Assembly (NCBI GenBank): GCA_014323965.1
Contig: JACONB010000019.1
Span: 1 to 12,586 of the forward strand
DNA from: Prochloron sp. SP5CPC1
GTDB taxonomy: Bacteria; Cyanobacteriota; Cyanobacteriia; Cyanobacteriales; Prochloraceae
Direction: 5' to 3'
Length of the DNA stretch: 12,586 nt
This document shows positions 1 to 8,574 of the stretch, piece by piece. Numbering within the stretch: the stretch's first letter is position 1; each line of letters opens with the position of its first letter. The position numbers were made by a program, and so were the translations under genes. The notes under the pieces were generated by a model, which was not told the origin of the DNA, ran no database searches, and saw nothing but the letters and a program-made list of their open reading frames with translations.

Positions 1-42
1 GCAATTACGGTTAACAACGGAATCTCTACTGCTAGTTTCAGT

Positions 43-72
43 ATCCGCGTTAATCAGCGTTCATCTGCGGTT
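43..72. repeat. Interspersed repeat (CCGCGTTAATCAGCGTTCATCTGCGG type)
   Basis: The stretch contains CCGCGTTAATCAGCG followed by TTCATCTGCGG, so the reverse strand reads as repeated 'CGCAGATGAACGC'-like units. Short degenerate repeats of this wording are common between genes in cyanobacteria and some other bacteria. No second copy of this exact type is present in the window, so the call rests on recognition. It lies just beyond the 3' end of the gene remnant at 138-461. No coding function is apparent. Confidence 0.5.
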
Positions 73-137
73 TGGCATTTTAACAATGAGTATTTACTAC
101 TATTTTGGCTTAAATTTAAAATATTTTGGAACGAACG

Positions 138-461
138 TTAGGTTTTGTTAACGAATCTACCACTGTTAAAGAACCCTCCTCGGGGAAATGAATCCTTCGC
201 ATTAAATCCAATTCGATGAACTTCTTGTGATATATTGATATCAATAGTCTGGTTATGACCCTGAGTTGGTACGAAAATTTGCGCTACGTTACTAGAAAAA
301 ACCCCTGAGAATGTCACCCCCTGATCAGAATAAAAATTATTGTATTCAAGGTCGATAACTGTCTCGTTCCCAGAGAAGTCCTCAGCACTAATAATAGAGA
401 AAGCGTAGGCTGGTGCGGTGCGCGTATAAGAGTGCGTATACTTTGTGTATAACTTCAGCAA
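138..461 (-). pseudogene. Probable remnant of an exported PEP-CTERM-type protein
   Basis: This reverse-strand reading frame of 107 residues contains TAPAYAFSIIS near residue 15-25, which looks like the end of a signal peptide (APAYA before a Phe), then a stretch with IDLEYNNFYSDQGVTFSG. That wording is typical of the N-terminal half of cyanobacterial exported PEP-CTERM proteins, as recalled from the family. What should come before the signal cleavage site is not hydrophobic, and the C-terminal half, including any PEP anchor, is missing because the frame stops at 138. The start offered is TTG (459-461) with no ATG, and the frame stays open upstream to about 531 through a 21-bp tandem duplication. 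I read it as a gene fragment missing both ends. It could also be a small divergent real gene or a chance frame. Confidence 0.35.
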
Positions 462-477
462 CTTTGTGTATAACTTC
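440..477. repeat. 21-bp tandem duplication upstream of mutS
   Basis: The 17-bp string ACTTTGTGTATAACTTC occurs at 440-456 and again, identically, at 461-477, giving a period of 21 bp. The copies sit 60 to 97 bases upstream of the mutS start codon and straddle the start of the reverse-strand remnant, where they would give a repeated KLYTK. The position would suit a promoter region, but I see no clear -35/-10 pair that would establish this. Confidence 0.8.
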
Positions 478-523
478 CCAGAGCGCTCATATTTCCTGAT
501 AGAGTTAATAAGAGCAATGGAAA

Positions 524-530
524 AAGGAAG
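524..530 (+). promoter_or_regulatory. Ribosome binding site of mutS
   Basis: AAGGAAG ends six bases before the ATG at 537, a good Shine-Dalgarno sequence at normal spacing. It supports 537 as the start over the out-of-frame ATG at 517. Confidence 0.75.
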
Positions 531-536
531 TCATTC

Positions 537-3143
537 ATGAGCAAATCCAACCCCCAGCAGAAAAACCCAGAAGTAGGTACGAGAAATGCACCCCATGAAG
601 ATTATCGGGGGTTAGATAAAGAAGAGTTATCCCCCATGTATCGCCACTACGTTGAAGTGAAAGAGCAGTATCCCAACGCTTTACTGCTATATCGGGTGGG
701 GGATTTTTTTGAATGCTTCTTCCAAGATGCGGTGATTATCTCCCAGGAACTGGAACTGGTGCGCACCAGTAAAGAGGGAGGAAAAGGTATCGGTAGAGTA
801 GCCATGACGGGGGTTCCAGCTCATGCGGCAGAGCGCTACAGCAGACTCTTGGTGGAAAAAGGCTATGCAGTGGCTATTTGCGATCAGGTAGAAGATGCTG
901 CGGTTGCTGCGGCGGAAAAGCGGATCCTGAAAAGGGAAGTACAGAAACTGCTCACTCCCGGTACTTTAACCGATGACGAGATGCTTTCCCCTAGCCAAAA
1001 TAACTTTCTCGCTGCGGTTGTCATTGTTAAAAACCATTGGGGCTTTGCTTACGCTGATATCTCCACCGGGGAGTTTTTTACCACCCAGGGGGAAGAACTG
1101 GAATCTCTGACGGCAGAATTATTGCGTCTGGAACCTGCTGAAGTACTCTTACCAAGTAATGCTCCTGATATCAATGGTATCCTGCGACCGGGAGAAAAAT
1201 CCCCCCATCGACCAGACTGCTTACCCGACTCCTTTTGCTATGCTCTCCGTGGAGTCCAACCCTTCACCCTCATAGAAGCCAAACAGCGATTGCTGGAAAC
1301 CTTCCGAGTCCGTTCCTTAGAAGGCATGGGCTGCCAAAACCTCACCCTGGGAGTCCGGGCTGCTGGCGGTCTCTTAGAATATATTGAAGATACCCAAAAA
1401 GCGAATCGGGTACCTCTCCAACCCCTACGCACTTACAGTAGAGCAGATTACCTCCTGCTAGATCATCAAACCAGACGGAACCTGGAAATTACCCAAACAG
1501 TTAGAGAAGGCAAACTGCAAGGTTCTCTTCTTTGGAGCTTAGATCGCACCAATACAGCTATGGGAGCTAGGGCGTTGCGTCGCTGGTTGTTGCAACCTTT
1601 AATGGATTTAAACGGCATCCGCGCTCGACAGGACACCATTGGGGAGTTGGTACAAAACACAGAATTGCGGGAAGACTTGCGCCAACTATTACGGAGCATT
1701 TATGATTTAGAAAGATTGAGCGGCAGGGTAGGTTCGGGAACAGCTAGACCCAGAGATTTGGTCTCCCTAGCCGATTCTCTCCTCCGCTTAACCCAGTTAG
1801 CCACATTAGCCCTACAAGGTTCTTCTCCTTATTTAAAGGCATTGCAACAAGTACCGCCACAATTAGAAGAGTTAGGTAAAATGGTACTAAGCCAAATAGT
1901 GGAGTCTCCTCCTCTGCACATAAAGGAAGGAGGAGTGATTCGAGATGGGGTAAACCCAGAACTGGACGAAATGCGGCGCATGTTAGAGGAGGATAAACAG
2001 TGGCTGGCGAATTTGGAAGTGACGGAAAGAGAGCGCACAGGGATTAGTAAATTGAAGGTGGGTTACAATAAGACCTTCGGTTACTATATCAGTTTCCCCC
2101 GCTCTCAGGCAGATAAAGCGCCCGCCAATTACGTCCGCAAGCAAACTTTAACCAATGAAGAGCGTTATATTACCTCAGATCTGAAAGAGAGGGAAACTCG
2201 TATTCTGACAGGGAAAGAAGATTTGAATCGCTTGGAATATGAGGTTTTTGCCGCCTTAAGGGCAGAGGTAGGCAAAAAAGCTTTGGAAATACGCCATCTT
2301 GCTAAAGCTGTAGCCGCTATCGACGTTTTATGCGCTTTAGGGGAGGTAGCAGTCTATCAAGGTTACTGTCCTCCAGAGGTAGTATCCGGTAGGGAAATGG
2401 AAATTATTGATGGACGTCACCCCGTGGTGGAAAAATCCCTCGGGGCAGGTTTATTTGTCCCCAACTCAACTACAATGGGAGCAAATGGAAATAATAACAA
2501 ACCCGATTTAATCATTCTGACAGGACCTAATGCTAGCGGTAAGAGTTGCTACTTAAGACAGGTGGGATTGATTCAGTTAATGGCCCAAACTGGGAGTTTT
2601 GTTCCCGCTACCGGGGCAAAATTGGGCATCTGCGATCGCATCTTTACCCGAGTTGGAGCGGTAGATGACTTGTCTTCTGGACAATCTACTTTTATGGTAG
2701 AGATGAATGAAACCGCCAATATTCTCAATCATGCCAGTGCCCAATCTTTAGTACTCCTAGATGAAATCGGGCGAGGAACTGCTACTTTTGATGGTCTTTC
2801 CATTGCTTGGGCAGTAGCGGAATATTTGGCTGTAGAGATTCGTTCCAAGGCAATTTTTGCCACTCATTATCACGAATTAAACGAACTAGCTTCCATCCTT
2901 ACTAATGTAGCAAATTATCAGGTGACAGTCAAGGAATTGCCCGAAGAAATTGTATTTTTACACCAGGTGCATCCCGGAGGTGCAGACCGTTCCTACGGTA
3001 TTGAAGCAGGTCGTTTGGCAGGTTTACCAGCAACAGTAATTAAAAGAGCCAAACAGGTTATGGGACAAATAGAAAAGCATAGTAAAATAGCTTTGGGGTT
3101 GCGCAAGCAAGGTATTGAGGAGCAGGAAGGGGAACCGAGTTAG
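537..3143 (+). CDS. mutS: DNA mismatch repair protein MutS
   Basis: MutS recognises base mismatches and small loops in newly replicated DNA and, using ATP, starts mismatch repair. The 868-residue product is close to the usual length (E. coli 853). The mismatch-binding domain carries the Phe-x-Glu motif in GDFFECF (F57, E59), whose Phe stacks on the mispaired base. The C-terminal ATPase has a Walker A loop TGPNASGKS at 662-670, Walker B LVLLDE ending at E743 followed by the signature region GRGTATFDG, and the conserved H777 in FATHYHEL. The core lever and clamp domains lie between, without interruption. The family loop usually reads GPNMGGKS; here it is GPNASGKS, a modest variation with the key Gly, Lys and Ser kept. 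A Shine-Dalgarno sequence precedes the ATG. No mutL is next to it, which is common in cyanobacteria. A HIP1 site lies inside at 2632. Confidence 0.97.
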   Translation: MSKSNPQQKNPEVGTRNAPHEDYRGLDKEELSPMYRHYVEVKEQYPNALLLYRVGDFFECFFQDAVIISQELELVRTSKEGGKGIGRVAMTGVPAHAAERYSRLLVEKGYAVAICDQVEDAAVAAAEKRILKREVQKLLTPGTLTDDEMLSPSQNNFLAAVVIVKNHWGFAYADISTGEFFTTQGEELESLTAELLRLEPAEVLLPSNAPDINGILRPGEKSPHRPDCLPDSFCYALRGVQPFTLIEAKQRLLETFRVRSLEGMGCQNLTLGVRAAGGLLEYIEDTQKANRVPLQPLRTYSRADYLLLDHQTRRNLEITQTVREGKLQGSLLWSLDRTNTAMGARALRRWLLQPLMDLNGIRARQDTIGELVQNTELREDLRQLLRSIYDLERLSGRVGSGTARPRDLVSLADSLLRLTQLATLALQGSSPYLKALQQVPPQLEELGKMVLSQIVESPPLHIKEGGVIRDGVNPELDEMRRMLEEDKQWLANLEVTERERTGISKLKVGYNKTFGYYISFPRSQADKAPANYVRKQTLTNEERYITSDLKERETRILTGKEDLNRLEYEVFAALRAEVGKKALEIRHLAKAVAAIDVLCALGEVAVYQGYCPPEVVSGREMEIIDGRHPVVEKSLGAGLFVPNSTTMGANGNNNKPDLIILTGPNASGKSCYLRQVGLIQLMAQTGSFVPATGAKLGICDRIFTRVGAVDDLSSGQSTFMVEMNETANILNHASAQSLVLLDEIGRGTATFDGLSIAWAVAEYLAVEIRSKAIFATHYHELNELASILTNVANYQVTVKELPEEIVFLHQVHPGGADRSYGIEAGRLAGLPATVIKRAKQVMGQIEKHSKIALGLRKQGIEEQEGEPS

Positions 3144-3306
3144 AAGAAATATTACAAAAATTAATTTTTATCTACTTTATAAATTTATTATGCTACAAAA
3201 TGACTAAGTTTAATTTAGTAAGTATTATATATAAATATGATAAAGAAATATAATTAGAAAAGGTGAAAGGCTGCTGATAACTGGTAACTGGTATTAATAT
3301 AACAAG
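3144..3306. other. AT-rich spacer between mutS and the broken exported gene
   Basis: This spacer is strongly AT-rich, more so than the genes on either side, and contains no convincing reading frame. I saw no clear hairpin plus T-run that would end mutS transcription. At 3275-3292 it holds TGATAACTGGTAACTGGT, in which the heptamer TAACTGG occurs twice in tandem; short 'taactggt' runs like this are frequent in cyanobacterial spacers. The promoter for the genes downstream would have to lie here, but I cannot point to it. Confidence 0.55.
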
Positions 3307-4184
3307 ATGAACAACAATAAGAATTATTGGATGATTAAAGGTCAGCTTGCCGTATTTTTAATAATCATGGCAACCTTATTAAACTGCCCAATGGCTAGAA
3401 GTGAAGAAGGGGGAGCCTCCTCCAACCAATTCACTCCTTGACACCGCAAGCGCGATAGGCAACCCTTTCGACCGGAAACATTGCCGTTCCTGCAAGAGGA
3501 AGGGGAAAAAGAAAAGGCAAAAACACCATCAGTGGGATCCCCTGGTATTACGATTCAGAATCCCTCAGCCTATGGTGCCGCTTGGGGGAACGTTGGTATT
3601 GGAATAGGGTTGAAAGAATGGGCGCGTTTCAGCGATTTTAAAGATGAGCTATTTGGCATGGGCTTTGGTGTGGGCAATCCGCAAAAAAACGTCGCGCTTC
3701 AAATCGGTATTTCCTTGGTAGACCCTTCGCCGATGGTAGCATCAGTTGGAAATTACATCGACAATTACCGGAAGATTTCAATATTGCTTTCGGACAACAG
3801 GGTTTTGCTACCTGGGGGGGACCAGACGGGGGGTCTTCTTTATATGGTGTCCTCACAAAACGCTTTATTCTCAAATCAGATCTAAGGGAATTTTTGAGCA
3901 CGATTCACCTCTCCCTTGGGTTGGGTGGCGGTCAATTTCGCTCTGAGTCTGATATTGTAAATGAACAAGATTCCCTGGGGGTATTTACCAGCGTAGCAGT
4001 TCGTCTAGCAGAACCGGTAAGCGCTATTCTGGAATGGACAGGGCAAGATATGACCCTAGGATTTTCCTACGTTCCCTTCCGGAACCTACCCTTAACCCTC
4101 GTCCCCGCCATTACCGATATTACGGGATCAGCAGGAGATGGAACCCGATTTATCTTCGGGATTGGCTATGGCTTTTCTTTTTAG
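3307..4184 (+). pseudogene. Broken gene for an exported, outer-membrane beta-barrel-like protein
   Basis: An ATG at 3307 opens a 44-residue stretch with a lysine-containing N-terminus and a hydrophobic core (AVFLIIMATLLNCPM), which looks like a signal peptide. It ends at an in-frame TGA at 3439-3441. The same frame resumes and gives GITIQNPSAYGAAWGNVGIGIG and then GFGVGNPQKNVALQIGISLVD to about 3723. There it must shift by one base: the continuing protein (FADGSISWKLHRQLPEDF, then to ...FIFGIGYGFSF) is read in a different frame from about 3726 to the TAG at 4182-4184. Adding one C to the CCC at 3723-3725 would restore it. Alternating Gly/aromatic/hydrophobic segments and the final Phe are features of outer-membrane beta-barrels, so I infer an outer-membrane or porin-like protein; the family is not identified. 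The region 3442-3510 is charged and low in complexity and may hold further damage. The gene sits 11 bp before the CHAT gene and was probably co-transcribed with it. Confidence 0.7.
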
Positions 4185-4190
4185 GGAGAA
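4183..4190 (+). promoter_or_regulatory. Ribosome binding site of the CHAT gene
   Basis: AGGGAGAA precedes the ATG at 4196 by five bases and overlaps the TAG stop (4182-4184) of the upstream broken gene. This decides the start at 4196, even though the reading frame is open further upstream to about 4034. The arrangement would allow translational coupling to the upstream gene, so damage there could affect translation of the CHAT protein. Confidence 0.7.
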
Positions 4191-4195
4191 TAAAC

Positions 4196-5725
4196 ATGAA
4201 ACTATTGCACTCATTATTCAAATTCAGTTTAGCTGTGACCTGGATCGCCATCGCCCCCAGACCTGCTATTACTCAAACTAATAATCAGTCAGATATCACC
4301 GGACCGAATCCCATCGAAATTGCTGTTCCTACTACCCCACCTTCGGCTCCGGCAGTCGAACAAACCAATGGGAAGATTGGAGGTGCAACTGATCAAAGAA
4401 CCGCAAAGGTAGATCGACAAAGTTATGAAACAAGGCTTCAGACAGTTAATCCTTCTCAAGCCGTTGCCCTGCAAGAAGCATTTCAAGCCCAGCAGTTTAG
4501 TGATTATACTGGGATTCCTCTCTACGGTGAAGTGCCTTCAGCTGAAGATATTGCCAATATATTAGATAATATTTGGCAACAAACAGGGGAAAAGCCTGGA
4601 TTTATTCACATTTCTTCCCAAACTGACCAAATAGAACTTTTTTTAGTCGTTCCTCAATCTTCTGATAAAGTTACTGTCTCCAATAGTTTAACTGCTCAAT
4701 CATCCTCTTTTATTATCCGGGAGACAGTACCGGACGTAGCCAACAAAGAGTTGCTATCTCTAGTAAGGAAATTTCAGCGAGACGTGAGCAAAAAGAGGAA
4801 CCCCAGAAGATTATTGCAGAGTTCCCAGCAACTCTATCAGTGGTTGATTGCTCCTATAGAAGATGAGCTAAAAGCCCAAGGAATTGAGGTTCTGGTTTTG
4901 TCCATGGATTCTGGGTTACGTGGTCTTCCTGTGGCAGCCCTACATGATGGGGAACAGTATTTAGTCGAAAAATACGCCCTAGCCATCGTTCCCTGTTTTG
5001 GTTTGGCTGATATTGGCTATACTGATATCAGGGACACCCAAATCATTGCCATGGGGGCCTCCGAATTTACTAACTTAAATCCTCTTCCCAGCGTACCATT
5101 GGAGTTGGCAACCATTGCCGGGAAAATTTGGTCTGGGAAATACTTCCTGAATAGGGAATTTACCGTAGAAAACTTCACCCGTCAAAACCAGCAACAGTCT
5201 TTTGGTATTATTCATCTAGCAACTCATGGAGAATTTAAACCGGGACGACCGGAAAATTCTTACATCCAGTTTTACGACAGAAAACTTACTATTCCTCAAT
5301 TTAGGCAACTTGCTACTGAACTGGGCTGGATTGACGCTGACACGGCTCCCATAGAATTGTTAGTGTTGAGTGCTTGTCGCACTGCTGTGGGGGATGAAAT
5401 GGCAGAACTGGGATTTGCGGGACTAGCAGTGGCAGCAGGTGTCAAATCTGTCTTAGCCAGTCTCTGGTACGTCAGCGATGCGGGAACTCTGGCTTTAATG
5501 ACGGAATTTTATAGCCAGTTATCTCAAGCTCCTATTAAGGCACAGGCTTTACGTAGAGCGCAGTTAGCTGTACTGAAAGGGGAAGTGTACATTGAAAATG
5601 GATTCCTCTATCTCTCCAATGGCGAAAGGATGCCCCTACCACCAGAAATAGTTTCTCAGAGCAATTTAGATTTATCCAATCCCTTTTTTTGGTCTGCTTT
5701 TACACTAATTGGCAATTGGAATTAA
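4196..5725 (+). CDS. Exported CHAT-domain (caspase-like) protein
   Basis: The 509-residue product ends in a CHAT domain, a caspase-related cysteine peptidase fold named after caspases and HetF. The domain occupies roughly residues 205-509. The expected catalytic pair is present: His344 in IIHLATHGEF and Cys394 in LVLSACRTAVG. The typical strand MDSGLRGLPVAALHDG lies near residues 237-252, and GFAGLAVAAGVKSVLASLW follows the Cys. The N-terminus (MKLLHSLFKFSLAVTWIAIA, then PRPAITQ) looks like a signal peptide cleaved around residue 26. The region to about residue 80 is rich in Pro, Thr and Gln and probably unstructured. I see no TPR repeats before the domain, unlike many CHAT proteins. The likely location is the periplasm or outside the cell. 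The substrate is unknown. The protein follows a broken beta-barrel-like gene by 11 bp and converges on the Uma2 gene with a 19-bp gap. Confidence 0.93.
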   Translation: MKLLHSLFKFSLAVTWIAIAPRPAITQTNNQSDITGPNPIEIAVPTTPPSAPAVEQTNGKIGGATDQRTAKVDRQSYETRLQTVNPSQAVALQEAFQAQQFSDYTGIPLYGEVPSAEDIANILDNIWQQTGEKPGFIHISSQTDQIELFLVVPQSSDKVTVSNSLTAQSSSFIIRETVPDVANKELLSLVRKFQRDVSKKRNPRRLLQSSQQLYQWLIAPIEDELKAQGIEVLVLSMDSGLRGLPVAALHDGEQYLVEKYALAIVPCFGLADIGYTDIRDTQIIAMGASEFTNLNPLPSVPLELATIAGKIWSGKYFLNREFTVENFTRQNQQQSFGIIHLATHGEFKPGRPENSYIQFYDRKLTIPQFRQLATELGWIDADTAPIELLVLSACRTAVGDEMAELGFAGLAVAAGVKSVLASLWYVSDAGTLALMTEFYSQLSQAPIKAQALRRAQLAVLKGEVYIENGFLYLSNGERMPLPPEIVSQSNLDLSNPFFWSAFTLIGNWN

Positions 5726-5744
5726 CTTTAACCTACCTCACCCT

Positions 5745-6476
5745 TTAATCAATGTCATCTGGGTTGACTCCCATTTCTCGTAAACGCTGGGCTAACTTGT
5801 CAGCCCGTTGTTCCAAGGTAAAGATTCTGGTTTGTTCTTTTTTGATTAATTCCTCCACCAAGGGAGGAGCGAGTAGTTTTTTAACCGATAAAAATAGCTG
5901 AGAAAACTGATGAGAAACAATGAAGGTATCTTCGGAAAAATCCGTCCTAGTATATCCTCCTTTTTTCCCAGGATTAGCAAACACCAGCACTCTTTTCTTT
6001 TTCGGGTCTACTAACCAATACTCGGCAATTTCTGCCATTTCGTATTCATAGCGTTTAATCACATAATCATCCCGGCGATTGCTGCTCACAACTTCTACCA
6101 CCAGAAGGGGTTTTTCGTCAAAATCCAAAACCCCCGCTCCGGGACGTTCGCTGATTTGCTCCCAAAGACTTTGATGACAAACGATAGCGTCAGGAATTCG
6201 CGATGTATTGTCATCTGTTCTCACTCCTACAGTGGTTTTCGCCACCATTGATAAATTTTGGTCCGCAAAATAGCGCTGTAACTTGTACACTAAAAATTCA
6301 CAGATTTTGGCGTGTTTTAGAGTAGTTGCTCCCATGGGGACTATTTTGCCTCTCACTAATTCGTAGAGAACATCCGGTTCTCCTTCATATTCGAGATATT
6401 CTTGGAAAGTTAACAAATGTTCAACTTCAGGAGATTTATTAATTACCTCTGTTGCTGAGACGACAGCTTGTGTCAT
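5745..6476 (-). CDS. Uma2-family (DUF820) endonuclease-like protein
   Basis: The 243-residue protein belongs to the Uma2/DUF820 family, a PD-(D/E)XK nuclease-fold family found in many copies in cyanobacterial genomes, with no agreed role. Visible family features are LTFQEYLEYE near the start, YELVRGKIVPMG with E39, RIPDAIV with D96, LLVVEVVS with E128, and KRYEYEMAEIAEYWLVDP after it, where K141 is a possible catalytic Lys. The last 40 residues (about 205-235) are rich in Glu, Lys, Arg and Gln in a helical pattern and may form a coiled coil. The length suits the longer members with that tail. The ATG at 6474-6476 is preceded by a weak AGG at suitable spacing. The frame is intact. A nuclease function is inferred from the fold only; another possibility is a domesticated or mobile-element-related protein. 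Confidence 0.93.
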   Translation of the reverse strand: MTQAVVSATEVINKSPEVEHLLTFQEYLEYEGEPDVLYELVRGKIVPMGATTLKHAKICEFLVYKLQRYFADQNLSMVAKTTVGVRTDDNTSRIPDAIVCHQSLWEQISERPGAGVLDFDEKPLLVVEVVSSNRRDDYVIKRYEYEMAEIAEYWLVDPKKKRVLVFANPGKKGGYTRTDFSEDTFIVSHQFSQLFLSVKKLLAPPLVEELIKKEQTRIFTLEQRADKLAQRLREMGVNPDDID

Positions 6477-6653
6477 AGTTATACCTCAGGGGCGATCGCT
6501 GACTTATCTATTTTATCAAATAAAGCAGGGGGACTGACAACCGTCCCAACAGGTTCGGGAAACTACACTACCTGAATAATATCGGATAGCTTCATTATAG
6601 ATGGTAGTAAAGCAAATGATAAAGAAAAAACTTACATCGGAGCAGTAGGACAT
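6477..6653. promoter_or_regulatory. Divergent promoter region between uma2 and dnaK2
   Basis: Both promoters must lie in these 177 bases, because the Uma2 gene runs left and dnaK runs right. A HIP1 palindrome (GCGATCGC) is at 6492-6499. CATTATAGAT at 6593-6602 could hold a -10 box (TATAGA) for dnaK, but the -35 region is poor. I found no CIRCE-type inverted repeat (TTAGCACTC-N9-GAGTGCTAA). AGGA at 6647-6650 lies only three bases before the dnaK ATG and GGAG at 6639-6642 eleven bases before it, so the ribosome site is not ideal. Confidence 0.4.
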
Positions 6654-8569
6654 ATGGGAAAAGTTGTTGGAATAGATCTGGGGACGACAAACTCTTGCGT
6701 CGCCGTCATGGAAGGTGGTAAACCCACTGTTATAGCTAACGCCGAGGGTTTTAGAACCACCCCTTCTGTAGTCGCCTATGCCAAAAACGGCGATCGCCTA
6801 GTGGGTCAGATCGCCAAGCGGCAAGCAGTAATGAACCCGGACAACACCTTCTATTCAGTTAAACGCTTCATCGGACGCAAGTACAACGAAGTAACCAACG
6901 AAACCACAGAAGTTTCCTACAAAGTTCTGCGGGATGGTAATGGTAACGTTAAACTGGACTCTCCCGCCCAAGGGAAGAAATTTGCCCCGGAGGAAATTTC
7001 CGCCCAAGTATTGCGCAAATTAGTTGAAGATGCCAGCAAATATCTGGGAGAAACAGTAACTGATGCAGTAATAACCGTTCCTGCTTATTTCAACGACTCC
7101 AACGTCAAGCTACTAAAGACGCAGGTAAAATTGCCGGCATTGAAGTTAAGCGCATTATCAACGAACCCACCGCCGCTTCTCTCGCCTATGGCTTGGATAA
7201 AAAGAGTCACGAAACTATCCTCGTCTTTGACTTAGGGGGCGGTACCTTCGACGTTTCCATCTTAGAAGTAGGGGATGGGGTTTTTGAAGTACTAGCTACC
7301 TCTGGAGACACCCACCTGGGGGGTGATGACTTTGATAAGAAAATTGTAGACTATCTCGCAGCAGAGTTTAAGAAAAATGAAGGTATCGACCTGCGGAAAG
7401 ACAAGCAGGCATTGCAGCGTCTGACAGAAGCAGCAGAGAAGGCGAAAATCGAACTCTCCAGTGTCACCCAAGCAGACATCAACCTGCCCTTCATTACCGC
7501 CACCCAAGATGGTCCCAAACATCTGGATATTACCCTAACCAGGGCACAATTTGAAGAACTAGCTGCTGATTTAATCGATCGCTGTCGCATTCCTGTGGAA
7601 AAAGCCATGGGGGATGCTAAAATTAAGAAGGATGCTATTGATGAAGTAGTGATGGTGGGAGGTTCCACTCGTATTCCCGCTGTGGTAGAACTGGTGAAGC
7701 GGATACTGGACAAAGCCCCCAACCAAACTGTGAACCCGGATGAAGTGGTGGCAGTAGGTGCAGCCATTCAAGGGGGTGTTCTCGCCGGAGAAGTAAAGGA
7801 TATCCTGCTGCTGGACGTTACTCCCCTCTCCTTAGGAGTAGAAACCTTAGGGGGTGTGATGACCAAGATTATCCCCCGGAACACCACGATTCCCACCAAG
7901 AAATCGGAAACTTTCTCCACAGCAGTAGATGGACAAACTAACGTAGAAATCCACGTCCTGCAAGGAGAAAGGGAATTCTCCAAAGACAACAAGAGTTTGG
8001 GAACCTTCCGCCTAGACGGTATTCCTCCTGCACCCCGAGGTGTACCCCAAATTGAAGTTACCTTCGATATTGATGCTAACGGGATCCTGAACGTTACCGC
8101 TAAGGATAAGGGAACGGGTAAAGAACAGTCCATCAGCATTACCGGAGCTTCCACCTTACCCTCTGAGGAAGTGGATCGCATGGTTAAGGAAGCAGAAGCC
8201 AACGCCTCTGCTGATAAAGAACGGCGGGAGGCAATCGATCGCCGGAATCAGGCAGACTCCCTCGTCTATCAGGCTGAGAAGCAACTGAAGGAACTGGGAG
8301 ATAAAGTTCCTGCTGCTGATAAAACTAAGGCGGAAGATTTGATTAAGGATCTCAAGGATGCAGTTGCCAAGGAAGATGACGCCCGGATTCAGACCTTGAT
8401 GCCGGAACTACAACAGACACTCTATAGTATTGGCAGCAGCGTCTATCAGGAAGCTGGCGGCGTCGAAACCGACGGTGCTGCTCCTGGAAACGGCAGTGAT
8501 GCTCCTAATGGGAGTACGGCGGATAGTGGCGAAGATGTCATTGATGCCGAATTCTCAGAAACGAAGTGA
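6654..8569 (+). pseudogene. dnaK: Molecular chaperone DnaK (DnaK2 type), split by a one-base frameshift
   Basis: DnaK is the ATP-driven Hsp70 chaperone that binds unfolded polypeptides with DnaJ and GrpE in the cytoplasm. The N-terminal ATPase starts with VVGIDLGTTNSCVAVMEGG and reads correctly to VPAYFNDS (Ser149, codon 7098-7100). The frame is then lost: the family continues QRQATKDAGKIAG, and that text is found in the -1 frame starting CAA at 7100. Adding one C (TCC AAC to TCC CAA C) restores it. Without repair the first frame stops at 7235 with a nonsense tail. The second frame carries DLGGGTFDVS, VVMVGGSTRIP, the linker DILLLDVTPLSLGVETLGG, the substrate-binding domain, and the C-terminal acidic end DVIDAEFSE. 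The repaired protein would be 638 residues, the normal length for DnaK2. Everything else looks well conserved, so the deletion is either very recent or an error in the sequence. No dnaJ or grpE is adjacent. Confidence 0.93.
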
Positions 8570-8574
8570 TTGTA

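Noticed and set aside
1238..2038. Reverse-strand reading frames inside mutS
   Set aside because: They are antisense to a well-conserved gene and have arginine- and serine-rich compositions without domain features.
3401..3607. Forward frame of 68 codons with a Lys-rich middle
   Set aside because: It overlaps the broken barrel-like gene in another frame, and its second half is a shadow of the conserved GITIQNPSAYG segment.
4034..4195. Upstream extension of the CHAT gene to 4034
   Set aside because: The extension overlaps the conserved end of the barrel-like gene in another frame; the ATG at 4196 has a good ribosome site and opens directly into a signal peptide.
7095..7240. Programmed ribosomal frameshift in dnaK
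   Set aside because: There is no slippery heptamer at the frame change, no evident stimulatory hairpin, and no known case in this family; a one-base deletion explains it fully.
7292..8202. Reverse-strand reading frames inside dnaK
   Set aside because: They lie opposite conserved dnaK coding sequence and resemble no protein family.
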